DNA from: Phenylobacterium sp.
GTDB lineage: Bacteria; Pseudomonadota; Alphaproteobacteria; Caulobacterales; Caulobacteraceae
Direction: 5' to 3'
Length of the DNA: 58,356 nt
Assembly: GCF_022402485.1 (NCBI RefSeq)
Contig: NZ_JAKRSA010000010.1
Span: forward strand, 1 to 58,356
The notes beneath the pieces were generated by a model. The model did not search any database. It had not been told where the DNA came from and was given only the letters and a program-made list of their open reading frames with translations. Position 1 is the stretch's first letter. The number at the start of each line of letters is the position of its first letter. The translations under genes and the position numbers were made by a program. Shown here piece after piece: positions 28,379 through 37,418 of the stretch.

Positions 28379-29659
28379 CTACTCCGCCGCCGCCAGGACG
28401 GGGACGACGGCGTGAGCCTTGCCGCCGGCGTGGCCGGTGATGCGCAAGGGCGTGATCTGGCCGACCACCGCCTCGCCCTCGTAATGGATTTCGGTGAAGT
28501 CCGGCGCGCGGGCCACGCCGGGACGCTCGATCAGGGCGTCCACCGTGCAGCCCACCTGGCGGTCAAGGTGACGAGCCAGAGCCGCCTCGCCGGCCGCGCG
28601 CAGGGCTGCGGCGCGGGCCTTGATCTCGGCTCTGGGAAGCTGCGGCATCCTCGCCGCCGGGGTGCCCGGCCGGGGGCTGAAGGGGAAGACGTGCAGGTAG
28701 GCCAGGCCCGCTTCCTCCACCAGGGCGAGGGTGTTGGCGAACATCTCGTCGGTTTCTGTGGGGAAGCCCGCGATCAGATCGGCGCCAAAGGCCACATCGG
28801 GGCGCACGGCGCGGACCTTGGCGATCAGGGCCAGGGCGTCGGCCCGGCTGTGGCGGCGCTTCATACGCTTGAGGATCATGTCGTCGCCGGCCTGCAGGGA
28901 CAGGTGCAGATAGGGTGCCAGCCGCGCCTCGCCGGCAAACAGGGCCAGCAGATCAGCATCAATCTCGGCGGCATCAATGGAGGACAGCCGCAGGCGGGGC
29001 AGCTCTGGAACCAGCCGCAGGATCCGCCCCACCAGCTGGCCAAGGCTTGGCTGGCCCGGCAGGTCGGCGCCCCAACTGGTGACGTCCACCCCGGTCAGCA
29101 CCACCTCGGCATAGCCCTCAGCCGCCAGGCGGCGGACCTGGTCGACCACCTCACCGGCCGGCGCCGAGCGGGAATTGCCCCGGCCAAAGGGAATGATGCA
29201 GAAGGTGCAGCGGTGGTCGCAGCCGTTCTGGACCTCCACATAGGCCCGCGCCCGGTCCTTCAGACCATCGATCAGATGGCCGGCGGTCTCGCGCACGCTC
29301 ATGATGTCATTGACCCGCACCCGGCCCTCGGCCGGACGGTCGAGATAGGCGCCCGCCGCGCTCTTTTCGGCGTTGCCGAGCACGAGATCGACCTCGGCCA
29401 TGGCGGCGAAGGCGGCCGGGTCGATCTGGGCCGCGCAGCCGGTGACGATCAGCTTGGCGCCGGGACGCGCGCGGCGGGCTTTACGGATCGCCTGGCGGGC
29501 CTGGCGCACGGCCTCACCCGTCACCGCGCAGGTGTTGAAGACGATGGCGTCGGACAGCCCGTCCTCAGCGGCCCGGGCGCGGATGACCTCGCTCTCATAG
29601 GCGTTCAGGCGGCAGCCGAAGGTGACGATATCCACGCCGGGCGTGGTCTCCCCGCTCAC
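28379..29659 (-). CDS. mtaB: tRNA t6A37 methylthiotransferase
   Basis: This radical-SAM enzyme adds a methylthio group to t6A at position 37 of ANN-decoding tRNAs. The N-terminal UPF0004 domain has cluster cysteines at about C16, C44 and C75, and the radical-SAM cysteines are C147, C151 and C154 in GCDHRCTFC. A TRAM-like end is seen at about 370-426. The start is a GTG at 29657-29659 that overlaps the dapF stop (GTGA), giving 426 residues; an upstream reading inside dapF is unlikely. MtaB rather than MiaB is favoured by the start TFGCRLNAYES. Confidence 0.92.
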   Translation of the reverse strand: MSGETTPGVDIVTFGCRLNAYESEVIRARAAEDGLSDAIVFNTCAVTGEAVRQARQAIRKARRARPGAKLIVTGCAAQIDPAAFAAMAEVDLVLGNAEKSAAGAYLDRPAEGRVRVNDIMSVRETAGHLIDGLKDRARAYVEVQNGCDHRCTFCIIPFGRGNSRSAPAGEVVDQVRRLAAEGYAEVVLTGVDVTSWGADLPGQPSLGQLVGRILRLVPELPRLRLSSIDAAEIDADLLALFAGEARLAPYLHLSLQAGDDMILKRMKRRHSRADALALIAKVRAVRPDVAFGADLIAGFPTETDEMFANTLALVEEAGLAYLHVFPFSPRPGTPAARMPQLPRAEIKARAAALRAAGEAALARHLDRQVGCTVDALIERPGVARAPDFTEIHYEGEAVVGQITPLRITGHAGGKAHAVVPVLAAAE

Positions 29660-30498
29660 GGCAGGGTTCCGGAGTAGTCCAGGCTGGCCGCGCCCGTCAT
29701 GATCACGTGGTTGTCGCTGGCCCGCCATTCGATGGTCAGGTCGCCCCCGTCCAGCTCCAGTCTGGCTGTCCGGTCGGTGAGGCCGCGACGGACGCTGGCC
29801 ACCAGGGCCGCACAGGCGCCGGTGCCGCAGGCCTTGGTCAGGCCCGCCCCCCGCTCCCAGACCCGCAGGCGGATGCGGTCGCGGGCCTTGATCTGGGCGA
29901 AGCCCACATTGACCCCTTGGGGGAACAGCCGGTGATGCTCGATCATCGGGCCGACCTCGCGCACCGGGGCGATGTCGGCGTCCTCGACGAAGAACACCAC
30001 ATGGGGATTGCCCATGGAGACGCAGCCAGGCGTATGCAGCAGCGGCGCGTCGATGGGGCCGACCTGCAGTTCGATGCCCCGGGTGTCCATGGGCTCGTCC
30101 AAGGGGATATCGGTCCAGTCCAGCCCTGGCTCGCCCATGTCGACACTGACTAGTCCCTCCCCGGCCCGCTGGGTGCGCAACAGCCGGTCGCCCACCTCCA
30201 GCACAGCAGCGTCCCGGCCTGTGGCCTCCATCACCAGCCAGGCCACGCAGCGCGAGCCATTGCCGCAGGCGGTGATTTCCTCGCCGTCGGCGTTCCAGAA
30301 CCGGACCCGGATATCGGCTTCCGTGGTCGCCGGCTCCAGGACGATCAGCTGGTCGCAGCCGATCCCGCGCTCGCGGTCGGCGATGGCGCGCACCTCTGCC
30401 GCGCTGGGCGCGAAGGGCTGGCTGCGGGCCTCGACCACGACAAAGTCGTTGCCGAGCCCGTTCATCTTCAGGAACGGACGGCTCATGGCGGGGGTCAT
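29656..30498 (-). CDS. dapF: Diaminopimelate epimerase
   Basis: DapF converts LL- to meso-diaminopimelate for lysine and peptidoglycan. The conserved start FLKMNGLGNDFVVVEAR and the two catalytic cysteines are present, C78 in ACGNGSRC and the second in KACGTGACAAL. I start at ATG 30498 (280 residues). ATG 30486 or a GTG/TTG at 30516-30519 are also possible, as none has a strong ribosome-binding site. It is coupled to mtaB downstream. Confidence 0.95.
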   Translation of the reverse strand: MTPAMSRPFLKMNGLGNDFVVVEARSQPFAPSAAEVRAIADRERGIGCDQLIVLEPATTEADIRVRFWNADGEEITACGNGSRCVAWLVMEATGRDAAVLEVGDRLLRTQRAGEGLVSVDMGEPGLDWTDIPLDEPMDTRGIELQVGPIDAPLLHTPGCVSMGNPHVVFFVEDADIAPVREVGPMIEHHRLFPQGVNVGFAQIKARDRIRLRVWERGAGLTKACGTGACAALVASVRRGLTDRTARLELDGGDLTIEWRASDNHVIMTGAASLDYSGTLP

Positions 30499-30579
30499 AT
30501 AGGGCAGAAGCCTCACCAAATCATCTTGCCTGCGCAGGAGGGGCAGACAATTTGGCCCCTCGGCCTCTAGATAAGGGGC

Positions 30580-32672
30580 ATGAACCGTCTGCTTCCCCTG
30601 GTCTGCGCCGCCCTGCTCATGCCCACCGCAGCCCTCGCCCAGTCCGAAGGCCCGCCCCGCGCCGGCGCCCCCGACCCTTTCCTGTGGCTGGAAGAGGTGG
30701 ACGGGCCCCAGGCCACGGCCTGGGTGGCGGGACAGAACGCCAAGGCTGAGGCCCGCCTGACCGGCGACCCCCGGTATGAGACCCTGCTGGGGAGGCCCGG
30801 GCGATCTTCACCGCCAAGGACCGCATCGCCACCCCGGGTTACCGGGCCGGCGGGGTGGACAATCTCTGGCAGGACGACGCCAACCCCCACGGCCTGTGGC
30901 GCCATGCGAGCCTGGAGACCTATGCGGCCGGCGCGGCCGCGTGGACCACGGTGCTGGACCTCGACGCCCTGGCCAAGGCCGAGGATCGCAACTGGTTCTT
31001 CCATGGCGCCAGCTGTCTGAAACCCGCCGAGACCCAGTGTCTGGTGGAACTGTCGGACGGGGGCGGCGACGCCGTCGAAATCCGCGAGTTCGACACCCTC
31101 GCCAAGACCTTCGTCGCCGGCGGCTTTTCCCTAGCCCAGGGCAAGCAGAGCGCGGTCTGGCTTGACCCCGACACCCTGCTGGTCGCCCGGGAATGGACGC
31201 CCGGCGAGGTCACCGAGTCCGGCTATGCCTATGTGCTGAAGTCCCTGGCCCGGGACGGGACCACCGTGGAGCTCTACCGGGGGGAAAGGACCGATGTGTC
31301 GGTGTTCCCCATCGTCCTGCGGGGCGAGGACGGTGCCCCCCTGGCGGTGATCGCCCGGCGGGGGATCACCTTCTATGAGAGCGACTTCCTGCTGCTTTCC
31401 GAGGGCGCGCCCGCCCGCCTGCCCCTGCCGAAAAAGGCCAATTTCGAGGCCTTTGTCTCAGGCCAGGTGGTGTTTTCCCTGCAGGAAGCCCACGGCGACC
31501 TGCCCCAGGGGGCCCTGGTGGCCTTTGACCTTGAGGCCCTGAAGGCCGACCCCGCCACAGCCAAGGCCCAGCTGATCTTTGCGCCGGGTCCCCGGCAGGC
31601 GATCCAGCAGGTGGGCGCCACCAAGGACCGGCTGGTCACCGCCCTCCTGGAGAACGTCAAGGGCGCTGTAGAGGTCTGGACCTTCAAGGACCGCGCCTGG
31701 ACCTCGGCCAGGCTCCCCCTGCCCGGCGACGCCAATATCACCCTCACCGACCTGGCAGGCGCCGATGACACCCTGTTCCTCAAGGTCGAGGGCTTTCTCA
31801 CCCCCACCAGCCTGTGGCTGGCCGACGCCGCCAGCCTCACCGCCCGTCAGGTGGCCGCCCTGCCCGACCGGTTCGATGCGTCCACCCATCTGGTGGAGCA
31901 GCATTGGGCCACCTCCAGCGACGGGACCCAGATCCCCTATTTCGTGGTCCGCCCCAAGGCCGCAGCCTTGGATGGCCAGATCCCCACCCTGATGCTGGGC
32001 TATGGGGGGTTCGAGATCGCCATGCCGCCCCGCTACATGCCCGAGGCCGGCCAGCTGTGGCTGGCCCGGGGCGGGGCCTTCGTCCTGGCCAATATCCGCG
32101 GCGGCGGCGAGTTTGGCCCGGCCTGGCACCAGGCGGTGCTGCGGGAAAACCGCCAGCTGGCCTTTGACGACTTCGCCGCCGTGGCCCGCGACCTCGCCGC
32201 CCGGCAGATCACCTCGCCCAGGCGTCTGGGCATCTATGGCCGCTCCAATGGCGGGGTGCTGACCAGCGTCGCCATGACCCAGCATCCGGACCTGTGGAAC
32301 GCCGTGGTCATCGAAAGCCCGCTGATCGACATGCTGCGCTATCACCGGCTGCCGGCCGGCGCCTCCTGGATCGGGGAATATGGCGACCCCGAAGTCCCCG
32401 AAGACTTCGCCTTCATCGCCCGCTACTCGGCCTATCAGAACCTGCAGCCGGGCACGGCCTATCCTGAGGCCTATATCACCACCAACACCCGGGACGACCG
32501 GGTCCATCCGGGCCATGCGCGCAAGTTCGCCGCCGCCCTGGAGGCGCTGGGCGCGCCGGTCCTCTATTACGAGCCGAGCTTCGGCGGCCACGCCAATGAC
32601 GCCGACCCCCAGCTCAACGCCGCCCGCTGGGCTAGGCACTATGTCTATCTGATGCAGCGGCTGATGGACTGA
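30580..32672 (+). pseudogene. Prolyl oligopeptidase (S9A) gene with a one-base frameshift
   Basis: The first part (30580 to about 30790) encodes a signal peptide (LLPLVCAALLMPTAALAQ) and the start of an S9A protease (DPFLWLEEVDGPQATAWVAGQNAKAE). The rest lies in the third frame from about 30792 onward (EARAIFTAKDRIATPGYRAGGVDNLWQDD). Adding one G to the GGGG run at 30789-30792 restores one frame of 697 residues, the normal family length. The catalytic parts are intact: Ser in YGRSNGG (codon 32244-32246), Asp in TRDDRV and His in GGHAND. The enzyme would cut peptides after proline in the periplasm. It is either a genuine frameshift or a sequencing error in a G run. Confidence 0.88.
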
Positions 32673-32764
32673 ACATCCGCCGCTTGCGGAGCAAGCCCGA
32701 CCTGAGTAGGTTCCGCGCCTCGCTCAGCGGGCCTGCTTCACCCCAGGTCCCCTTGCTGGCCCTA

Positions 32765-32855
<91 letters not shown>

Positions 32856-33052
32856 GAACTCGCCGACGCTTGGGCTTCGAAAGATTTTTGGTGGCATCGG
32901 CAACGATAATTCCCGCCGCATCGGGACGCATCTTAACCCCAGCCTATCTGGTCACCAGCCGCGTCGCGATGGAAATCAAGCTTCGCTACTTGCAGTAGGC
33001 GTGCTCATATCGATGGGCAGTATTAACGACGAAATTGGGGAAGGCGTTGGTT

Positions 33053-33655
33053 GTGCTGAAACGTCAACTGTGCGGTGCCTTCGTAACTCTTGTTTTGGTC
33101 ACTTCAGCACCAGCTGCCCAGGCATTGACGCTAGGCACCAGATTCGCTCCCCTTTTCTCTGATGAGCGCCTACAGGGATGCTCGTTAGTTTTTGAGACCA
33201 CCCAGCCCGACCATGCAAATTTGGGTGGCGCGCTGTCGCTGGCCGTGGGTTCTTTCACTGCATGGGCGATACCAGACAGAGCTCCCGTGCTCATGTTCAA
33301 GCTTGGGGTGTCAGGCCCCGGCGGCTACAACCGCCCTACGCCACCGCATGGCGTAGCGCTACAAAGCGACTTGGCTACCAACGCCGGAGATCGGATTAGC
33401 GCTGAGCATCTCGACCCTGGCTATCTGTCGACAATTTTTGCTTTCGGCGACGCAACTATCGCCTCGTTTTTCGGCGGTGTCGCAGCCGGCAAGATTGATG
33501 CGATCTACACGAGCAACGAGGGCGGCATAGCTGTGCCATTCTCAGTCGATCTTAGAATTGCAGAGCTCAACTTGAGAACTGGCCAGGTGATGCAAGGTCA
33601 AGCTGACAAGGAATTCGACTCCTGCATGGACGTCCTTCTCGCACCAACTTCCTGA
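33053..33655 (+). CDS. Secreted protein of unknown function
   Basis: The 200-residue protein starts at a GTG with a good GGGGAAGG site eight bases upstream. A signal peptide (LCGAFVTLVLVTSAPAAQA) is followed by about 175 residues without a family that I recognise. It contains two cysteines (QGCSLV and DSCMDV) that could form a disulfide, and a glycine-rich middle. Codon use is AT-richer than in its neighbours, and it lies in the low-GC segment behind tRNA-Ser, so recent arrival is likely. A TTG at 33035 is a possible longer start. Confidence 0.65.
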   Translation: MLKRQLCGAFVTLVLVTSAPAAQALTLGTRFAPLFSDERLQGCSLVFETTQPDHANLGGALSLAVGSFTAWAIPDRAPVLMFKLGVSGPGGYNRPTPPHGVALQSDLATNAGDRISAEHLDPGYLSTIFAFGDATIASFFGGVAAGKIDAIYTSNEGGIAVPFSVDLRIAELNLRTGQVMQGQADKEFDSCMDVLLAPTS

Positions 33656-33888
33656 TTGAGATCAACACAAGAGAAATAGGGTCACACAGCGCTTGCCAAG
33701 GAGTGCTGATGGAAACGCTAGGCCACATGCTCTTCGCCATGCGCCCACGGAAGACTGTACGCATAAAATGCAGTCCTTCGCTGCGTAAGGCTGGGAGCAA
33801 GCCGCAGGTCAGTTAAACTGTATTGTCTGTATTGAGTCAGGCTCTGGCGGCAAAAACCAGGGGACTGGATGTAGAATAAGGGGGGAGT

Positions 33889-34167
33889 ATGCGGCGCGCG
33901 GTCTTGGTGGCCGCTTTGGTCTGCCTTGCGTCATGCGGGCCAGATCAGGGCATAGAAGGGTACGACGCCCTATCCCGACACGTCGAAGGCAACCGGGTTG
34001 GAGGCGGCTCGGATCAGTGGATCGAAATGGTCACTGTCATGGGCACGTCGGAGCGGGTTGGACTAATCTTCGGCTACACGAACGACCATCAAGCCTGCCT
34101 ACAGGCTATCGCGGGAATGCAAGAGGCAAACCCCGATCGCGAGTACGTCTGCACGCCCGCAAACTAG
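33889..34167 (+). CDS. Small lipoprotein of unknown function
   Basis: The 92-residue protein begins with a short signal ending in LASC, a lipobox with the modified cysteine at residue 16. The mature part of about 76 residues has two more cysteines (HQACLQAI and EYVCTPAN), and the C-terminal pattern ACLQAIAGMQEANPDREYVCTPA resembles small phage- or island-encoded proteins. A strong AAGGGGGGAG site precedes the ATG. No family was recognised. It is in the low-GC segment. Confidence 0.65.
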   Translation: MRRAVLVAALVCLASCGPDQGIEGYDALSRHVEGNRVGGGSDQWIEMVTVMGTSERVGLIFGYTNDHQACLQAIAGMQEANPDREYVCTPAN

Positions 34168-34187
34168 TGTAAAATCTGCTCTACGCA

Positions 34188-34835
34188 TTACCCCCTCACC
34201 GCCACCACATAGGGCCGAAAATCCCTTACACCTGACCCGTGGCGGGCGCGCTCGAGGATCTCGAAGCCTGCGGCGGTCAGGTCGGCCTCGAGGTCGGCGG
34301 CGTTGAGGGCGGTCACGCGGGGGGCCTGGCCCAGGGCCTGCATGAGCGGCAGGACCACCAGGGCGGCGCGCAGCCACGGGCTCATCTCCTTCAGGCACGG
34401 GGTCTTTGAGATGAAGAGGCCGCCGGGTTTCAAAACCCGGTGGATGCTGCCCAGGGCGGCCCGGCGGTCGGCCACCAGATGCAGCAGGTTGAAGGCCAGG
34501 ACGATGTCGAAGTGGCCGTCCGGCCAGGGTGCGGCCTCCGGCGTGGCGACCTCGAAGTTCAGGGTTTTAAGGCCCGCCGCCTCAGCCTTCTCCCGGGCGA
34601 TGGCGATCATCTGGCCGGAGAGGTCGGTGGCCAGATAGTGCGACACACCAGGGGCGAGCCTGAGCGCCGTGGAGCCGGTGCCGCAGCCGAGCTCCAGGAC
34701 CCGGTGGCCGGGCTGCAGGCGCTGGGCGGTCGCCTCCAGGGTGCGCTCATAGCCGGCGAGATCGGCGATGGGGTCCTGGGCGTACTTGCGCGCGGTCCTG
34801 TCCCAGAAGCGGGCGTCTTGGGTCATCTGGGTCAT
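34188..34835 (-). CDS. Class I SAM-dependent methyltransferase
   Basis: The 215-residue protein has the class I methyltransferase motifs: VLELGCGTGSTALRLAPG (motif I), YLATDLSGQMI (motif II), FDIVLAFNLLHLVADR (motif IV region) and LKPGGLFISKTP. It resembles the methyltransferase type-11 or UbiE-like group. The substrate cannot be inferred. The gene marks the return to high GC and stands alone; its stop codon lies at the edge of the low-GC segment. Confidence 0.88.
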   Translation of the reverse strand: MTQMTQDARFWDRTARKYAQDPIADLAGYERTLEATAQRLQPGHRVLELGCGTGSTALRLAPGVSHYLATDLSGQMIAIAREKAEAAGLKTLNFEVATPEAAPWPDGHFDIVLAFNLLHLVADRRAALGSIHRVLKPGGLFISKTPCLKEMSPWLRAALVVLPLMQALGQAPRVTALNAADLEADLTAAGFEILERARHGSGVRDFRPYVVAVRG

Positions 34836-34977
34836 GGGGGGTCCGGTTTCGACGGGGGATGGGCGGCGGCGGGCCTGGCCGTGTGCAACCTAGCAGGGCG
34901 CTGAGGCGAACACCAAGGCGTGCAGACGATGCGGCGGTGGCCTAGGCCTTTCCTGCGAACAGCGTTACCGACGGCCC

Positions 34978-35313
34978 ATGTCCGCCCTCAGCGCCCTCGC
35001 CGCCGCCGTCTTTCTGTGTGCCAGTCCAGGGGTCACCGATGGGGACACCCTGCGCTGCAAGGACAAGACCCGGGTCCGCATCTGGGGCATTCAGGCGCCG
35101 GAGCGCCATGAGCCCGGCGGGGCCGCGGCAACCCGGGCCATGTCGAGGATTGTCGGGCGGGCGGACCTGACCTGCCAGCGTAAGGGCACCAGCTATCAGC
35201 GGGTGGTGGCTCGGTGTCGTCTGCCCTCCGGCCAGGACGTGGCCGCCGAGCTGGTCCGCCAGGGCCACGCCAAGGACTGGCCCAAGTTCAGCGGTGGGAC
35301 CTATGGGCGATAG
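34978..35313 (+). CDS. Small thermonuclease-family (SNase-like) secreted protein
   Basis: The 111-residue protein has a short hydrophobic start and then the staphylococcal nuclease pattern VTDGDTLRCKDKTRVRIWGIQAPERHEPGGAAATRAM, with the metal-binding aspartate and the first catalytic arginine. RVVARCRLPSGQDVAAELVRQGHAKDW follows. It is shorter than most SNase-like proteins (about 130-180) but keeps the OB-fold core. It overlaps the next gene by about 11 bases. Confidence 0.8.
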   Translation: MSALSALAAAVFLCASPGVTDGDTLRCKDKTRVRIWGIQAPERHEPGGAAATRAMSRIVGRADLTCQRKGTSYQRVVARCRLPSGQDVAAELVRQGHAKDWPKFSGGTYGR

Positions 35314-35842
35314 GGTGCCCCATGATCACTCTGCCACGGGTCCCTCGGCCCAAATGACGACCACCGCAGGTGCCTCGCTGGCGCAGGTCTGGGCGGTCTT
35401 TGTGGCCATGGATCTGGGGCAGGTATTGGCCAGGGGCTCTGGCCCCATTCCGGCCGTCGTTCGGACCAGCGATCAGACCGGGCCGTGGGATGTGGCCGGC
35501 AGCGCCCGCCAGGTGCATCTGGCCGACGGGTCGGTGGTGACCGAGGAAATCCTGGCCAGCGATCCGACCCATGGGGCTGCGCCGTCGGGCGGGCAGGCCC
35601 GGTTTGCCTATCGGGTCGAGGGGTTCTCAGGACCCCTGGCGACCCTGACCGGCGAGGCCTTTGGCGAGTGGGCCTTTGAGGAGACCGCGCCGGGGCGGAC
35701 GCAGATCACCTGGCGCTACACCTTCGTCCCCCGTTCCGCCCTGATGGCCGCGCCGCTGTCGGCGCTGATCGCGCTGTTCTGGCGGGGCTATATGCGGCAG
35801 GCAATCGAGAACGTGCGGCGGCTGGCCGAGGCGGCGGGCTAG
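35303..35842 (+). CDS. SRPBCC family protein
   Basis: The roughly 180-residue protein fits the START/SRPBCC ligand-binding fold: ASLAQVWAVFVAMDLGQVLA at the start, a central WDVAGSARQVHLADGSVVTEEI, then FAYRVEGFSGPL, GEWAFEETAPGRTQITWRYTFVPRS and a C-terminal helix WRGYMRQAIENVRRLAEA. Such proteins bind lipids or polyketide-like compounds, often without catalysis. Starts at 35294 (GTG), 35303 (ATG) and 35354 (ATG) are possible. Its stop overlaps that of the convergent flavin oxidase gene in a CTAG. Confidence 0.75.
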   Translation: MGDRVPHDHSATGPSAQMTTTAGASLAQVWAVFVAMDLGQVLARGSGPIPAVVRTSDQTGPWDVAGSARQVHLADGSVVTEEILASDPTHGAAPSGGQARFAYRVEGFSGPLATLTGEAFGEWAFEETAPGRTQITWRYTFVPRSALMAAPLSALIALFWRGYMRQAIENVRRLAEAAG

Positions 35843-37152
35843 CCCCTGGCGCGGGCCAGGATGGCGCGGCCGGCGGCCTCGCCGGAGCGCCGGGCGCCCA
35901 TCACGGTCACCGCATAGGCCTTGCCGTCGCTGTCGCCGGCGAAAAACAGGCGGTGATCGATGGGGGTCCCATAGACCTGCCGGGCCCGGGCCTGGCCCAC
36001 CTTCACCACGCTGTAGGCGCCCAGGGCGAAGGGGTCGCTGGTCCAGTCGGCCACCGTGGTCGCGGTGATGCGACCCCGCAGGCTCGAGCCCAGCATGGCC
36101 ACGAGCGCCGCCCGCCCCGCCGCCGTCAGGGCCCCGGGGCCAGCCGTGGACAGGGCGCGGGCGTGCCGGCCCGAAAAGATCACCGTGGCCAGGGGCAGGC
36201 GGGGGTCCACATAGAGGGCGGTGGTCTCGTGGCGCAGGGCGGCGTCCATGTCGAAGGCGAACTCTGGCGCTTCGGTCAGCGGTCGGTCCAGGCGCAGACC
36301 GACCTTGATAAAGGCGCCCCCCTGCAGGGCGTCCAGGGCCGCCTGCCGCAGAACCGGCAGGGGCGGGTCAAAGGCGATGGTCCCCCTGGCCAGCACCGGG
36401 GGTGGGACGGTGATCACCACCTGGCGGGCGTCCAGGGCGCCAAAGGCCCCTGAAACCCGCACCCGGTCAGAGGCCCGCCAGTCGATCTTCTGGACCCCAT
36501 GGCCGGTGCGGACCGGCACATCGGCGGCCAGATCGGCCACCAGCTGGCCAAAGCCCCCCTCGACCACATGGTCCTCGCCATCGGCCAGGGCGCCATAGTC
36601 CTGCACCGACAGCCGGTCCCGGTCCGTGGCCAGGGTAAAGGCGGCATATTCAGCGGCCACCTGCTGCATCTCATCGCCGGCCGCCTGGCCCAGGGCAAAA
36701 TCGGCACCCAAGAGGCTGCGGCGCACGACCCGGCGCTCCAGCTGGGCCATGGCTGCCTCAAGCTGCGCCTCCCCGTCCTTGAGCGCCCGCCCGCCCCGCA
36801 GCAGGGTCAGACCGTCTTCGCCGCTCAGCCAGGTCCTGCGCCCCAGACGCCGAGCCTCGGCCAGGAACGGATTGACCGAAGCGCTGTGCAGCCAGTGTGC
36901 GCCCCGGTCAAAGGGCAGGCCCAGGGCAGCGGTGTCGGTATGGGCGCGGCCGCCGATCCGGTTGCGGGCCTCCAGCACCACCACCCGCCGTCCGCCTGCG
37001 CGCAGGGCCCGGGCCGCGGCCAGCCCTGCTGCGCCTGCCCCGATCACCACCACATCGGCCTCCACCGGCCGGGCCGCCCGGACGATGGCCGGGGCCCCCA
37101 TCAGGGCAGCACCGGCGGCCATGAGCCGTCGTCGGGAGAACACTCCAGCCAT
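35839..37152 (-). CDS. Tat-exported flavin monoamine oxidase-like FAD oxidoreductase
   Basis: The 437-residue protein has a twin-arginine signal (SRRRLMAAGAALMGAPAIVRAA), so it is probably exported folded with FAD. The mature part begins VVVIGAGAAGLAAARALRAGGRRVVVLEARNRIGGRAHT, the dinucleotide and GG motifs of the amine oxidase family, and ends FFAGDSDGKAYAVTVMGARRSGEAAGRAIL. The usual FAGEHT near the C-terminus is FAGDSDG here. It may oxidise amines, possibly polyamines, in the periplasm. It is divergent from the TonB receptor and shares its control region. Confidence 0.88.
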   Translation of the reverse strand: MAGVFSRRRLMAAGAALMGAPAIVRAARPVEADVVVIGAGAAGLAAARALRAGGRRVVVLEARNRIGGRAHTDTAALGLPFDRGAHWLHSASVNPFLAEARRLGRRTWLSGEDGLTLLRGGRALKDGEAQLEAAMAQLERRVVRRSLLGADFALGQAAGDEMQQVAAEYAAFTLATDRDRLSVQDYGALADGEDHVVEGGFGQLVADLAADVPVRTGHGVQKIDWRASDRVRVSGAFGALDARQVVITVPPPVLARGTIAFDPPLPVLRQAALDALQGGAFIKVGLRLDRPLTEAPEFAFDMDAALRHETTALYVDPRLPLATVIFSGRHARALSTAGPGALTAAGRAALVAMLGSSLRGRITATTVADWTSDPFALGAYSVVKVGQARARQVYGTPIDHRLFFAGDSDGKAYAVTVMGARRSGEAAGRAILARARG

Positions 37153-37205
37153 GGGCGGTCTTTCTTGACGTCTGGGGCAAGATCTGGGGTCGCCTGAGCT
37201 TGGCG

Positions 37206-37233
37206 CAGAAACAGCGTTTCTGTCTGCAGAAAC
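37206..37233. promoter_or_regulatory. Three-half-site operator candidate
   Basis: The 7-base word CAGAAAC occurs at 37206-37212, inverted (GTTTCTG) at 37216-37222 and direct again at 37227-37233. Starts are 10 and 11 bases apart, one helical turn. It lies in the 266-base gap between the divergent flavin oxidase (start 37152) and TonB receptor (start 37419), so one regulator could control both. Confidence 0.6.
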
Positions 37234-37418
37234 GTTCACTCAACTTGAGGCTGTTGTTTGCCCTTGCAAGGCTCTGGCAAAGGGCCGTTTCCGGGCCTGA
37301 AAGGCTGCGCTTTCCTGTCGCACTGTTGCGGAACTGTCATAGGTGCCTTGGCGAGGACCGCTTACCTTCAGAAACTAAATGTGAAGGCCGTATGCCCGGC
37401 CATCCGCAGGGGGACTAC

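Noticed and set aside
31458..32639. A 393-codon antisense frame opposite the prolyl oligopeptidase gene
   Set aside because: Low-complexity Gly/Gln/His-rich translation with no domain; the plus strand carries the catalytic triad.
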